A stretch of DNA of 9,191 nucleotides from an uncultured Actinomycetes bacterium (GCA_903865885.1 CAIPLJ010000162.1:1-9191), one strand, 5' to 3'. Positions 1 through 7,147 are shown, counted from the first letter of the stretch. Numbers and translations are program-made. The notes: generated from the sequence alone by a model not told the origin.

Positions 1-408
1 AAGTTATTGGCAGATATCACCAAGCAGGTAGCTGTTGTGAAGTATCCCAATATCGGTGATACACATGGGCGCGAGTTGATGGCTATTTCTGGAACTGCAA
101 ACCTTGCACGATCCGGCGAAGATTTAGGCGCTACATTGTCTCCGATTTTAGAAGCGCTCGAAGAACAAGTTGTTTTACTTCGCTTACTTAGCGATGCGCA
201 TCCAACTGTGCATGTAACCATTGGAAGCGAACAAGAAGATTCAAGTTTGCAGACCACATCGCTGGTCACGGTTGGATACGGCGCAGATCCTTCGCTTGGT
301 TCACTCGGGGTTCTAGGACCTACTCGAATGGATTACGCAGGTTCTATCTCTGCAGTATCTGCCGTTGCCCGTTATGTTGGTCGATTTATCGCCGAGAGCG
401 CTAAGTAA
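1..408 (+). CDS. hrcA: Heat-inducible transcription repressor HrcA, C-terminal part
   Basis: This is the 3' part of hrcA; the frame is open to the window edge, so the N-terminal winged-helix DNA-binding domain lies outside. HrcA represses chaperone genes by binding CIRCE operators, with GroEL as its usual folding partner. What is visible is the C-terminal effector domain: an LLADIT-like start followed by AVVKYP, and near the end the family signature YGADPSLGSLGVLGPTRMDY, closing with a helix rich in Ala and Arg. A TTG at 7 could be read as a start, but the in-frame codons before it and the family alignment say it is internal. The stop overlaps the dnaJ start by one base (TAATG), the usual actinobacterial hrcA-dnaJ2 pairing. 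No CIRCE site can be seen because the 5' end is missing. Confidence 0.93.
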   Translation, partial: KLLADITKQVAVVKYPNIGDTHGRELMAISGTANLARSGEDLGATLSPILEALEEQVVLLRLLSDAHPTVHVTIGSEQEDSSLQTTSLVTVGYGADPSLGSLGVLGPTRMDYAGSISAVSAVARYVGRFIAESAK

Positions 409-1517
409 TGGCTGATTTTTACGGCTTGCTTGGCCTCGATCGTGGCGCATCGCAAGATGACATCAAGAAGGCATATCGAAAGATTGCTCGCGAACTACAC
501 CCCGATGTAAATCCAGATCCTGAAGTACAGAATAAATTTAAAGAAGTTACTGCAGCCTATGACACTTTGTCTGATCCACAGAAGCGTCAGCAATATGACA
601 TGGGTGGCCAAGGTGGCGGGGGATTCGGCGGAGGCTTTGGTGGCGGTGGATTTAGCGACATCATGGATGCATTCTTTGGTGGCGGTGGAAATCGCGGACC
701 ACGCCCACGTATGCGCCAAGGACAAGATGCACTTATTCGCATTGAAGTAGATCTCAATGAAGCATGCTTCGGAACAGAGCGCGATATCACTTTGGAATCT
801 GCAGTTGTCTGTCAGAAATGTGAAGGACAAGGAAGTGCTAACCAGGCTGCTCCAACAATGTGTCCTGTCTGTAAGGGGCGCGGTGAAACTCAATTTGTTC
901 AGAAATCATTCCTTGGTCAGGTGATGACATCACGTCCATGTAATAACTGTTCTGGTTATGGAAGTGTGATCACAGATCCGTGTCGCGAATGCGGTGGAGA
1001 TGGACGCGTTCGTGCGCGCCAAACTATCAATATCAAAGTTCCAGCAGGTGTTGAAACCGGAAACCGTATTCAAATGGGCGGTCGCGGCGAAGTTGGCCAA
1101 GGTGGGGGACCGGCAGGTGATCTCTACGTAGAAATCGTTGAATCTGAACACGAGTTCTTACTTCGCGATGGCGATAACTTACATATTGCAATCGAAGTCT
1201 CATTTGCCGCCGCATCCCTCGGCACGTCAGTACAGGTTGAATGCCTTGATGGCCCTGTCACGGTAGATATTAAAGCTGGCACACAGAGCGGTGCGACTAT
1301 TCCGGTAAAGGGCAAGGGCATGACGCGCCTTCGCACCAATCATCGTGGAGATCTCATTGTCCATGTTGATGTGGCAACCCCGCTCAAACTCAGCCGCGAT
1401 CAAGAGAAATTGCTCAAAGAGTTTGCTTCATCTCGCGGTGAAAAAGATGGCGATGTGAAGGTCAAGGGCCATAAAGAAGGTCTCTTCTCAAAATTTAGAG
1501 ATGCATTCGGCCGCTAA
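408..1517 (+). CDS. dnaJ: Chaperone protein DnaJ (type I Hsp40, actinobacterial DnaJ2 type)
   Basis: A cytosolic co-chaperone that stimulates DnaK ATPase activity and delivers unfolded clients. All type I parts are present in 369 residues, a normal length. There is an N-terminal J domain with the HPD motif at residues 31-33, then a Gly/Phe-rich linker at about 66-95. The zinc-binding domain has four CxxCxGxG repeats (Cys135/138, 152/155, 178/181, 192/195). The C-terminal client-binding domains run from about 205 to 345. The tail GLFSKFRDAFGR resembles actinobacterial DnaJ2, the copy linked to hrcA rather than to dnaK-grpE. The ATG shares its A with the hrcA stop, and no strong Shine-Dalgarno precedes it, so translation is probably coupled. 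Heat-shock control through HrcA is likely from context but not shown here. Confidence 0.97.
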   Translation: MADFYGLLGLDRGASQDDIKKAYRKIARELHPDVNPDPEVQNKFKEVTAAYDTLSDPQKRQQYDMGGQGGGGFGGGFGGGGFSDIMDAFFGGGGNRGPRPRMRQGQDALIRIEVDLNEACFGTERDITLESAVVCQKCEGQGSANQAAPTMCPVCKGRGETQFVQKSFLGQVMTSRPCNNCSGYGSVITDPCRECGGDGRVRARQTINIKVPAGVETGNRIQMGGRGEVGQGGGPAGDLYVEIVESEHEFLLRDGDNLHIAIEVSFAAASLGTSVQVECLDGPVTVDIKAGTQSGATIPVKGKGMTRLRTNHRGDLIVHVDVATPLKLSRDQEKLLKEFASSRGEKDGDVKVKGHKEGLFSKFRDAFGR

Positions 1518-2233
1518 TGCTGACCCTCTTCTTCGTTGATGACCTACCAATAACCGTTGGCGCGACGTACGAATTTAATAATGAAGATGCACTGCATGCA
1601 ATCCGCGTCCTGCGCATGAAGAGTGGCGACTTATTTAATCTTTCAGATGGAAAAGGTGCATGGTCACACGTTGAAGCGCTCGAAGTTCATAAGAAGTATA
1701 TGACGGTTCAGGTTATTGAAAGCGGCCGCCAAGAAGCGCTGAATACATATTTCACTGTGATTCAAGCTATCCCTAAAGGCGATCGCATTAAAGAGGCAAT
1801 CGAATTGTGTACCGAGGGCGGTGCTGATCGCATTGTGATGTGGAAAGCTGCGCGCAGCATCGGAAAATCCGATAACAAGATTGAAAAGCTACAGACCACG
1901 GCGCGTGAGGCGAGTAAACAGTCACGGCGTTTTCGAATCCCAGAAGTCATTGGCGTTGCAGCCACCAATGCGATTGTTGATCAAATAGCACAGGCAGATC
2001 TTGCAATCGTTTTCCATGAATCTGCAACGATGAAGGTCTCTGAGTTAGTTGCACCTGGATGCAAAAAGGTTGCAATCATCATTGGGCCAGAAGGTGGACT
2101 TACCGATGAAGAGATCGACACCTTTGCGGCAGCTGGTGCAAAGGTTGCGCTGATGGGAAGACCTGTATTGCGCTCAGCGCATGCTGGACTTGCAGCACTT
2201 TCAGCGGTCAACACCGCCCTTTCGGTGTGGTGA
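1517..2233 (+). CDS. rsmE: 16S rRNA (uracil-1498-N3)-methyltransferase RsmE
   Basis: A SPOUT-class methyltransferase that uses S-adenosylmethionine to make m3U1498 in 16S rRNA of the small subunit. At 238 residues the length is typical. An N-terminal PUA-like RNA-binding part (about 1-70, with DALHAIRVLRMKSGD) precedes the knotted SPOUT domain. Family motifs are KGDR at 87-90, EGGADRIVMW at about 100-109, EASKQSRRFRIPEV at 131-144, the SAM-binding GPEGGLTDEEI at 190-200, and RPVLRSAHAGLAAL near the C terminus. ELCTEGGADRI replaces the more common TELGVDRI form, a mild variation. The ATG overlaps the dnaJ stop by one base (TAATG) with no Shine-Dalgarno, which indicates coupled translation. Two hairpins occupy the last codons and the stop region. 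Confidence 0.95.
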   Translation: MLTLFFVDDLPITVGATYEFNNEDALHAIRVLRMKSGDLFNLSDGKGAWSHVEALEVHKKYMTVQVIESGRQEALNTYFTVIQAIPKGDRIKEAIELCTEGGADRIVMWKAARSIGKSDNKIEKLQTTAREASKQSRRFRIPEVIGVAATNAIVDQIAQADLAIVFHESATMKVSELVAPGCKKVAIIIGPEGGLTDEEIDTFAAAGAKVALMGRPVLRSAHAGLAALSAVNTALSVW

Positions 2234-2240
2234 TTTCACC
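2211..2240 (+). terminator. Two adjacent hairpins at the end of rsmE, possible partial terminator
   Basis: Two inverted repeats abut. The first has arms ACACCG (2211-2216) and CGGTGT (2223-2228) with a 6-base loop. The second is GGTGA (2229-2233) and TCACC (2236-2240), with the rsmE TGA stop in its left arm. No T-run follows, so this is not a classical intrinsic terminator. It could attenuate read-through or protect the upstream mRNA end. It sits at the only sizeable gap inside the operon. Confidence 0.35.
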
Positions 2241-2250
2241 CCATTACCGA

Positions 2251-2256
2251 TAGATT
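2251..2256 (+). promoter_or_regulatory. Possible -10 element for near-leaderless phoH transcript
   Basis: TAGATT fits the TANNNT pattern and ends nine bases before the phoH ATG at 2266. A transcript starting there would have a leader of only a few bases. The gap lacks any Shine-Dalgarno, which supports a short-leader or leaderless start. No -35 match is visible at 16-18 bases upstream, so this is a weak call. Confidence 0.3.
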
Positions 2257-2265
2257 TTCAGTTAT

Positions 2266-3249
2266 ATGGAACGCCTCTTAATCACCGTCCCACCTGCCAT
2301 CCCGATGGTTTCACTCGTCGGTATCAATGATGCAAATATCTTGGCAATCGAAGCGGCATTTCCTTCAGTCAATGCAACTGTGCGCGGAAATGAAATTACT
2401 TTGCGTGGGCCACATGTTGATTGCCTTGCGATGGAGAAGTTGATTACCGAGATGATGGTCGTTATTCGCTCTGGTCAAACCCTTACTGTCGATGCAGTCT
2501 CTCGCAGTATTGCGATGCTGGAGGCGGAACCTGCCCATAGCCCATCAGAAGTTCTCTCACTCAATATCGTCTCTAATCGTGGCAAAACTATTCGCCCCAA
2601 GACTGCAAATCAGAAGTTATATGTGGATGCAATTGAAGAGAACACAATTACCTTTGGAATTGGCCCAGCAGGTACCGGTAAGACATATCTTGCAATGGCA
2701 AAAGCTGTAGCTGCGCTTCAAGCCAAGAAGGTCAATCGCATTATCTTGTCTCGCCCTGCAGTAGAAGCCGGCGAAAAACTAGGATTTCTACCGGGCACTC
2801 TCAATGAGAAGATTGATCCATATCTTCGCCCACTCTTTGATGCCCTGCACGACATGATTGATTCCGAGGTAATTCCTCGCCTGATGCAGACTGGCGTTAT
2901 TGAAGTTGCACCTCTTGCATTTATGCGCGGGCGTACGCTCAATGATGCATTTATTATTCTCGATGAAGCTCAGAACACCACACCCGAACAGATGAAGATG
3001 TTTCTAACTCGCCTTGGCTTTGGTTCCAAGATGGTTATTACTGGCGATGTTACGCAGACAGATCTACCTAATGGTCAGCGCTCTGGACTCGGAATCATTC
3101 GAGATATCTTGAACGGCGTTGATGACATCTCCTTTATGGAGCTGACAGCTGATGATGTTGTTCGCCACCGTTTGATTGGCGACATTGTGAAGGCTTATGA
3201 CAAGTATGAAGAGACCAAATCGGCTCCTCGCTCAATTCGTAATAACTAA
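2266..3249 (+). CDS. phoH: PhoH-like family ATPase
   Basis: A cytosolic P-loop ATPase of the PhoH/YbeZ family. The family is linked to RNA metabolism and almost always lies next to ybeY, as here; its exact role is not settled. In 327 residues, an N-terminal segment (about 1-85, with SLVGINDANILAIEA and RGNEITLRGP) precedes the PhoH NTPase domain. That domain carries Walker A GPAGTGKT at 133-140, a conserved SRPAVEAGEKLGFLPG stretch at 162-177, Walker B FIILDEAQN at 229-237 and a sensor-like VITGDVTQTDLP at 257-268. It is a complete, ordinary family member. The ATG is chosen because the following residues match the family N terminus. No Shine-Dalgarno precedes it, and a -10-like TAGATT lies just upstream. 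ybeY starts nine bases after the stop. Confidence 0.95.
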   Translation: MERLLITVPPAIPMVSLVGINDANILAIEAAFPSVNATVRGNEITLRGPHVDCLAMEKLITEMMVVIRSGQTLTVDAVSRSIAMLEAEPAHSPSEVLSLNIVSNRGKTIRPKTANQKLYVDAIEENTITFGIGPAGTGKTYLAMAKAVAALQAKKVNRIILSRPAVEAGEKLGFLPGTLNEKIDPYLRPLFDALHDMIDSEVIPRLMQTGVIEVAPLAFMRGRTLNDAFIILDEAQNTTPEQMKMFLTRLGFGSKMVITGDVTQTDLPNGQRSGLGIIRDILNGVDDISFMELTADDVVRHRLIGDIVKAYDKYEETKSAPRSIRNN

Positions 3250-3258
3250 TACACACTC

Positions 3259-3705
3259 ATGACCGTAGACATTATTAATCGCTCTGGCGCGCTTGTGCCT
3301 GAAAGTCAGATGCATACCCTCATCGACTTCGGGATTGAATATATGGAGATCAACCCTGAATCTTCGATATCGCTCATCTTCGTTGATGTTCAGGAGATGG
3401 AAGAACTTCATATTAAATGGATGGATGAAACCGGTCCTACCGATGTTCTCTCTTTCCCCATGGATATGCCAGAGTCCAAAGGTGATGTTGTCACTTTAGG
3501 AGATATCGTCATTGCACCAGCAGTTGCTGCGCAGCAAGCACAGGTTGCAGGTCATAGCATCGAGCACGAAATATTTATCCTTGCAACTCATGGGCTGCTC
3601 CACATCGTGGGATATGACCACGCAGATCCTGATGAAGAGAAGGTTATGTTCGCATTGCAAGAGAAGATTGTGAAGGAGTGGTCACTGAAAGTGTCCAAGA
3701 ATTAA
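3259..3705 (+). CDS. ybeY: Endoribonuclease YbeY (rRNA maturation factor)
   Basis: A zinc-dependent RNase implicated in 16S rRNA 3' end maturation and ribosome quality control. At 148 residues the length is usual. The metal-binding signature HGLLHIVGYDH at residues 111-121 supplies the three histidines His111, His115 and His121. Upstream family features are the TDVLSFPMD segment (61-69) and GDIVIAP (81-87). The ATG lies nine bases after the phoH stop with no Shine-Dalgarno; TAATAC before it overlaps the phoH stop and lacks the final T of a -10 element. The stop overlaps the next start as TAATG. The trio phoH-ybeY-CBS protein mirrors the ybeZ-ybeY-ybeX order of Escherichia coli. Confidence 0.95.
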   Translation: MTVDIINRSGALVPESQMHTLIDFGIEYMEINPESSISLIFVDVQEMEELHIKWMDETGPTDVLSFPMDMPESKGDVVTLGDIVIAPAVAAQQAQVAGHSIEHEIFILATHGLLHIVGYDHADPDEEKVMFALQEKIVKEWSLKVSKN

Positions 3706-4568
3706 TGAAAAATAAGATTGTAAAGAAGATTTCCTTAGCCTTCCGAGGTTTTGCACTCGGTCTCTTATCTGATGAAGACGAGCTTCGCGCGCTTATGGAT
3801 CATGCCCATAACCGCGGAATCGTTGAATCCGATGAACACGAGATGATTCACAATGTATTTGAACTCGGCGATACCTTGGTTCGCGAGCTCATGGTTCCTC
3901 GCACAGAGATGGTCTGGTGCGAACGCGATAAGACGCTTCGACAAGCGTTATCTCTCGCTCTTCGTTCTGGATATTCCCGTATTCCAGTAATTGGCGATGG
4001 AATCGATAACATCATCGGAATCGCCTATGTAAAAGATTTAGCAAAACGTGCACTCGATCATCACGAAGCAGAGACCACCGAAAAGGTGGAACAACATGTG
4101 CGCCCTGCAGTCTTCGTCCCTGAAAATAAAGAGGCGGCAGAGCTGCTGAAAGAGATGCAGCGCGATCAGATTCACCTTGCGATCGTGGTCGATGAATATG
4201 GTGGAACTGCTGGAATCATTACTATCGAAGATATTATTGAAGAGATCGTGGGCGAGATAGCCGATGAATATGACGATGGCATCGAATCCTTTACGTGGCT
4301 AACTGAAAACAAGGCGCGAGCAAAAGCTTCAATTCATATCGAAGATCTCGCAGAAGAGCTAAAAGTTGAGATTGATCGCGAGGAATTCGACGATGTCGAC
4401 ACCATCGGGGGATATATGGCAGAAAAACTTGGCCGTGTTCCGATCGCAGGGTCAACTATTGATATTGATGGTTGGTCTATTACCTCAGAGCGACCTCTTG
4501 GACGACGTCGCCGGATCAGCTCAGTTATTATTGAGCGCCTAAAAGTTGCAGAGGATGTCAATGAATAA
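3705..4568 (+). CDS. CorC/HlyC-type CBS-domain protein lacking DUF21
   Basis: A hemolysin/CorC family protein. From ATG 3705 it has 287 residues: a short N-terminal segment, SDEDELRALMDHAHNRGIVESDE-like linker (22-44), the first CBS domain (about 62-120, with ELMVPRTEMVW), the second (about 133-185, with VVDEYGGTAGIITIEDIIEEIVGEI), and a C-terminal CorC_HlyC domain (about 200-283). Actinobacterial homologues at this locus usually begin with a roughly 150-residue membrane DUF21 domain. Here only a mildly hydrophobic stretch at 9-21 precedes the CBS part, so the protein looks soluble, like E. coli YbeX/CorC. A GTG at 3678 would add nine residues, but ATG 3705 forms TAATG with the ybeY stop as at other junctions. 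The AAGGAG at 3673-3678 overlaps that GTG and cannot serve it. The role (ion efflux or ribosome-linked) is unknown. Confidence 0.88.
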   Translation: MKNKIVKKISLAFRGFALGLLSDEDELRALMDHAHNRGIVESDEHEMIHNVFELGDTLVRELMVPRTEMVWCERDKTLRQALSLALRSGYSRIPVIGDGIDNIIGIAYVKDLAKRALDHHEAETTEKVEQHVRPAVFVPENKEAAELLKEMQRDQIHLAIVVDEYGGTAGIITIEDIIEEIVGEIADEYDDGIESFTWLTENKARAKASIHIEDLAEELKVEIDREEFDDVDTIGGYMAEKLGRVPIAGSTIDIDGWSITSERPLGRRRRISSVIIERLKVAEDVNE

Positions 4569-4872
4569 CCCAGAAGATTCAAAGCTTGTCACTCTTGCAA
4601 CATCGACTCTTGCTCGAAGCGGTGCAGATCAAGCAGCAGCTCTGCGCGATACAACAGGTCGCACTTATGTTGCAATCAATATTGCATCCCCTTCTCTGAA
4701 CCTTGATGCCTTTGAGGCAGTTCTCACCGTTGCACTTGCATCAGGAATTACTGGCATTGAGAGCGTGGTTGCAACGGGAAGCAAACCAGCCAATTCCAAG
4801 GCGATTAAGGATTTTGCACCAACTGCAACACTCTTCTATGTAGATTCATCGGGAAATGAAACCGCGCTTTAG
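4561..4872 (+). CDS. Cytidine-deaminase-fold protein without zinc ligands
   Basis: A 103-residue protein matching the small 'cytidine deaminase' gene that actinobacteria carry between the CBS protein gene and era. The fold pattern is visible: AALRDTTGRTYVAINIASPS (26-45), then a helix, then SKAIKDFAPTATLFYVDSSG (79-98). The last part aligns with the CRQVLxEFAP segment of true CDA. However, the CAE zinc/catalytic motif is replaced around DAFEA (49-53), and the PCxxC pair is gone; the second cysteine position reads Ser79. Catalysis as a deaminase is therefore unlikely, and the function is unknown. ATG 4561 is preferred over ATG 4555 and TTG 4546 because AGAGG (4550-4554) sits six bases before it. 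It overlaps the CBS gene by 8 bases. era does not follow. Confidence 0.8.
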   Translation: MNNPEDSKLVTLATSTLARSGADQAAALRDTTGRTYVAINIASPSLNLDAFEAVLTVALASGITGIESVVATGSKPANSKAIKDFAPTATLFYVDSSGNETAL

Positions 4873-4892
4873 CCTTATCCCTTGTTAAAAGA

Positions 4893-4898
4893 TAAGAT
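4893..4898 (+). promoter_or_regulatory. Leaderless -10 element for the FAH-gltX unit
   Basis: TAAGAT (TANNNT) occupies exactly -12 to -7 if the A of the ATG at 4905 is the transcription start. No Shine-Dalgarno is present in the 32-base gap. No good -35 is seen, as is common for leaderless promoters. The hexamer overlaps the right arm of a 6-bp inverted repeat, CTTATC (4874-4879) and GATAAG (4891-4896). Confidence 0.5.
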
Positions 4899-4904
4899 TG
4901 CCCA

Positions 4905-5693
4905 ATGCGCGTAGTTCGATTTACACCTCAGCCAGATGCTGGTTTAGGTACCGACCCGCTATTTGGAATCCTTGAAGAGGATAATCAGATTTCAATAATC
5001 TCTGGAGATCCGATTTATCACGGCATCCAGAAGACAGCGGCAAAGGTCGACCTCACCAAGGTGCGTCTTTTAGCGCCAGTCATTCCTCGCTCAAAGATTG
5101 TTGCAGTGGGTAAGAATTATGCGGACCATGCAGCTGAAATGGGCGGGGTAGTTCCTGATGAACCCATCATCTTCTTAAAGCCCAATACATCTGTCATTGG
5201 CCCTGGCGACACAATCGTTTGGCCTGCAATGGCTCCAACTATTGATTACGAGGCAGAGCTTGCAATCGTTATTGGTCGCGTGTGCAAGGAAGTTCCAAAA
5301 GAGCGCGTCAAAGATGTGATCTTTGGCTACACGCTTGCAAATGACGTTACCTCTCGCGAACTACAAAAGCGCGATGGTCAGTGGATGCGCGCCAAATCAT
5401 TCGATACTTTCTGCCCACTCGGTCCATGGATTGAAACTGAATTCGTCCCTGGTACGCAGCGAATCACCACAACACTCAATGGCGAGATGAAGCAAGATGC
5501 CAAACTCTCTGACATGATCTTTAAGGTTGAAGACATTGTGCACTTCGTTACTCAAGTAATGACGCTGCTGCCGGGCGATGTCATCATAACCGGCACTCCT
5601 GCAGGAATTGGGCCAATGCCAGAAAAATCAACCATTGCTATCTCTATCGAGGGACTTGGCCAATTAACAAATAAGGTAAGTGCAAAGCCATGA
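4905..5693 (+). CDS. Fumarylacetoacetate hydrolase (FAH) family protein
   Basis: A metal-dependent enzyme of the FAH superfamily, which includes acylpyruvases, oxaloacetate decarboxylases and hydratase/isomerases of aromatic catabolism; the substrate cannot be assigned. The 262 residues hold a short N-terminal domain (about 1-60) and the FAH catalytic domain. Visible motifs are VGKNYADHAAEM at 68-79 with the likely catalytic His75, FLKPN at 90-94, YEAELAIVIG at 115-124 giving metal ligands Glu116 and Glu118, and ANDVTSRELQ at 145-154 with ligand Asp147. Further on are the RAKSFDTFCPLGPW segment at 162-175 with Lys164, and GDVIITGTPAGIG at 224-236. The same gene precedes gltX in mycobacteria, so this neighbour is conserved. 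Its stop overlaps the gltX start by four bases (ATGA). Transcription is probably leaderless. Confidence 0.88.
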   Translation: MRVVRFTPQPDAGLGTDPLFGILEEDNQISIISGDPIYHGIQKTAAKVDLTKVRLLAPVIPRSKIVAVGKNYADHAAEMGGVVPDEPIIFLKPNTSVIGPGDTIVWPAMAPTIDYEAELAIVIGRVCKEVPKERVKDVIFGYTLANDVTSRELQKRDGQWMRAKSFDTFCPLGPWIETEFVPGTQRITTTLNGEMKQDAKLSDMIFKVEDIVHFVTQVMTLLPGDVIITGTPAGIGPMPEKSTIAISIEGLGQLTNKVSAKP

Positions 5694-7147
5694 GCAAAAA
5701 AGTAAAAGTTCGCTTCGCGCCATCTCCTACCGGAGATCTGCACGTTGGAAATATCCGTACCGCACTCTTTGATTGGGCATATGCACGTCACACCGGTGGA
5801 ACATTTTTATTTCGTATCGAGGATACCGATACAACCCGCGTCACCGATGAATATATCAACGCGGCAATTGACACACTGAAATGGCTTGGATTGCAGTGGG
5901 ATGAGGGTCCTGAAGTTGGTGGACCCAATGGCCCTTATTTGCAATCACAACGACTTGGTATTTATGCCGAATGGGCGCAGAAGTTTCTTGATCAAGGCGA
6001 CGCCTACTACTGCTACTGCTCACCAGATGAGTTAGAGGCTGTACGCGAAGCACAACGTAAAGCAAATGAGGCACCTGGATATAACGGTCATTGCCGCCAA
6101 TTAACTGCTGAACAAATTGCAGCATTTAAGGCGCAAGGCCGCGAAGGTGTTATTCGTATGCGCATGCCAGATGGCACAACAACGTTCAAAGATGAGATCC
6201 GAGGCGAAGTTACCTTCGACCACAAGTTTGTACCTGATTTTGTTCTTGTGCGTGCAGATGGATCACCTTTATACACACTGGCTGTTGCAGTCGATGATGT
6301 GATGATGGAAGTAACGCATATTCTGCGTGGAGAAGATCTACTTTCCTCAACTCCTCGCCAGATTCGCGTCTATCAAGCGATGGGCGTAAAGATCGAGGAT
6401 TACCCACTCTTTGCTCACCTGCCATTTGTGATGGGCCAAGATAATGCCAAGCTCTCTAAGCGCAATGGCGAAGTTTCTATCGCCTGGTATCGCGAACAAG
6501 GTTATCTACCTGAAGCAATCTGTAATTACTTAGCTCTACTTGGTTGGTCACCTGGTGATGACCGTGAAAATATCTCGATGAAAGAGCTGACCGAGCTCTT
6601 TACTGTCGAAAAGGTTCACTCATCTCCTGCGCGCTTTGATATGAAGAAGTTAGAGGCAATCAATGGCGACAAGATTCGCGCCCTGAGCCTTGAAGATTTC
6701 GCCACATGGACGATTCCCTTCCTTACGAAGGCGAATGTCATCGAAGGTACCGAAGCCGAGATCGCACTTGTGAAGAAGGCACTTCCTATTATTCAAGAGC
6801 GCATCGTCAAGCTCGATGAGGCGCCACAGTTACTCAAATTCCTCTTCGTCAAGGAATTCACTGTCGACGCTGATGCAGTTTCTAAGATCACTGATGCATC
6901 TGCCAAAGATATTTTGAAGCGATCATTGTCAGATCTTGAGAAAGTTTCGAACTGGAACCACGAATCTATCGAAGCAGTGCTTCGTGCATCGCTGATTGAA
7001 GAGCTTGGGCTAAAACCACGTATTGCATTTACTGCACTTCGCATTGCGACAACAGGAAGCACCATCTCACCACCGCTCTTTGAATCAATGGAGTTACTTG
7101 GAAAAGATGCGTGCCTAGCCCGTATTTCGCAGGCCTTGTCGCTGTAA
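5690..7147 (+). CDS. gltX: Glutamyl-tRNA synthetase GluRS
   Basis: A class Ic aminoacyl-tRNA synthetase that charges tRNA-Glu. In organisms without GlnRS it also makes Glu-tRNA-Gln for the amidotransferase GatCAB; that second role is expected in actinobacteria but not shown here. At 485 residues it is full length. The Rossmann catalytic domain carries RFAPSPTGDLHVGN (8-21; HVGN is the HIGH motif) and FRIEDTDTTR (41-50). An insert with C108-x-C110 and Y131-xxx-C135 resembles a zinc site. The KMSKS loop is KLSKR at 254-258. The C-terminal half is the helical anticodon-binding region. ATG 5690 lies inside the FAH stop (ATGA) without a Shine-Dalgarno, so translation is coupled. tRNA genes for Gln and Glu lie immediately downstream. 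Confidence 0.97.
   Translation: MSKKVKVRFAPSPTGDLHVGNIRTALFDWAYARHTGGTFLFRIEDTDTTRVTDEYINAAIDTLKWLGLQWDEGPEVGGPNGPYLQSQRLGIYAEWAQKFLDQGDAYYCYCSPDELEAVREAQRKANEAPGYNGHCRQLTAEQIAAFKAQGREGVIRMRMPDGTTTFKDEIRGEVTFDHKFVPDFVLVRADGSPLYTLAVAVDDVMMEVTHILRGEDLLSSTPRQIRVYQAMGVKIEDYPLFAHLPFVMGQDNAKLSKRNGEVSIAWYREQGYLPEAICNYLALLGWSPGDDRENISMKELTELFTVEKVHSSPARFDMKKLEAINGDKIRALSLEDFATWTIPFLTKANVIEGTEAEIALVKKALPIIQERIVKLDEAPQLLKFLFVKEFTVDADAVSKITDASAKDILKRSLSDLEKVSNWNHESIEAVLRASLIEELGLKPRIAFTALRIATTGSTISPPLFESMELLGKDACLARISQALSL

Noticed and set aside
603..700. Repetitive GGTGGCGGNGGATTT-like bases resembling a tandem repeat.
   Set aside because: They encode the Gly/Phe-rich linker expected of type I DnaJ, so the repetition follows from protein composition.
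495..893. A 132-codon minus-strand frame inside dnaJ.
   Set aside because: It lies wholly opposite conserved J-domain, G/F and zinc-finger coding sequence, and its product has no recognisable features.
3678..3704. An upstream GTG start adding nine residues to the CBS protein.
   Set aside because: The AAGGAG there overlaps the GTG itself and cannot position a ribosome on it, whereas ATG 3705 forms the TAATG junction seen twice elsewhere in the operon.
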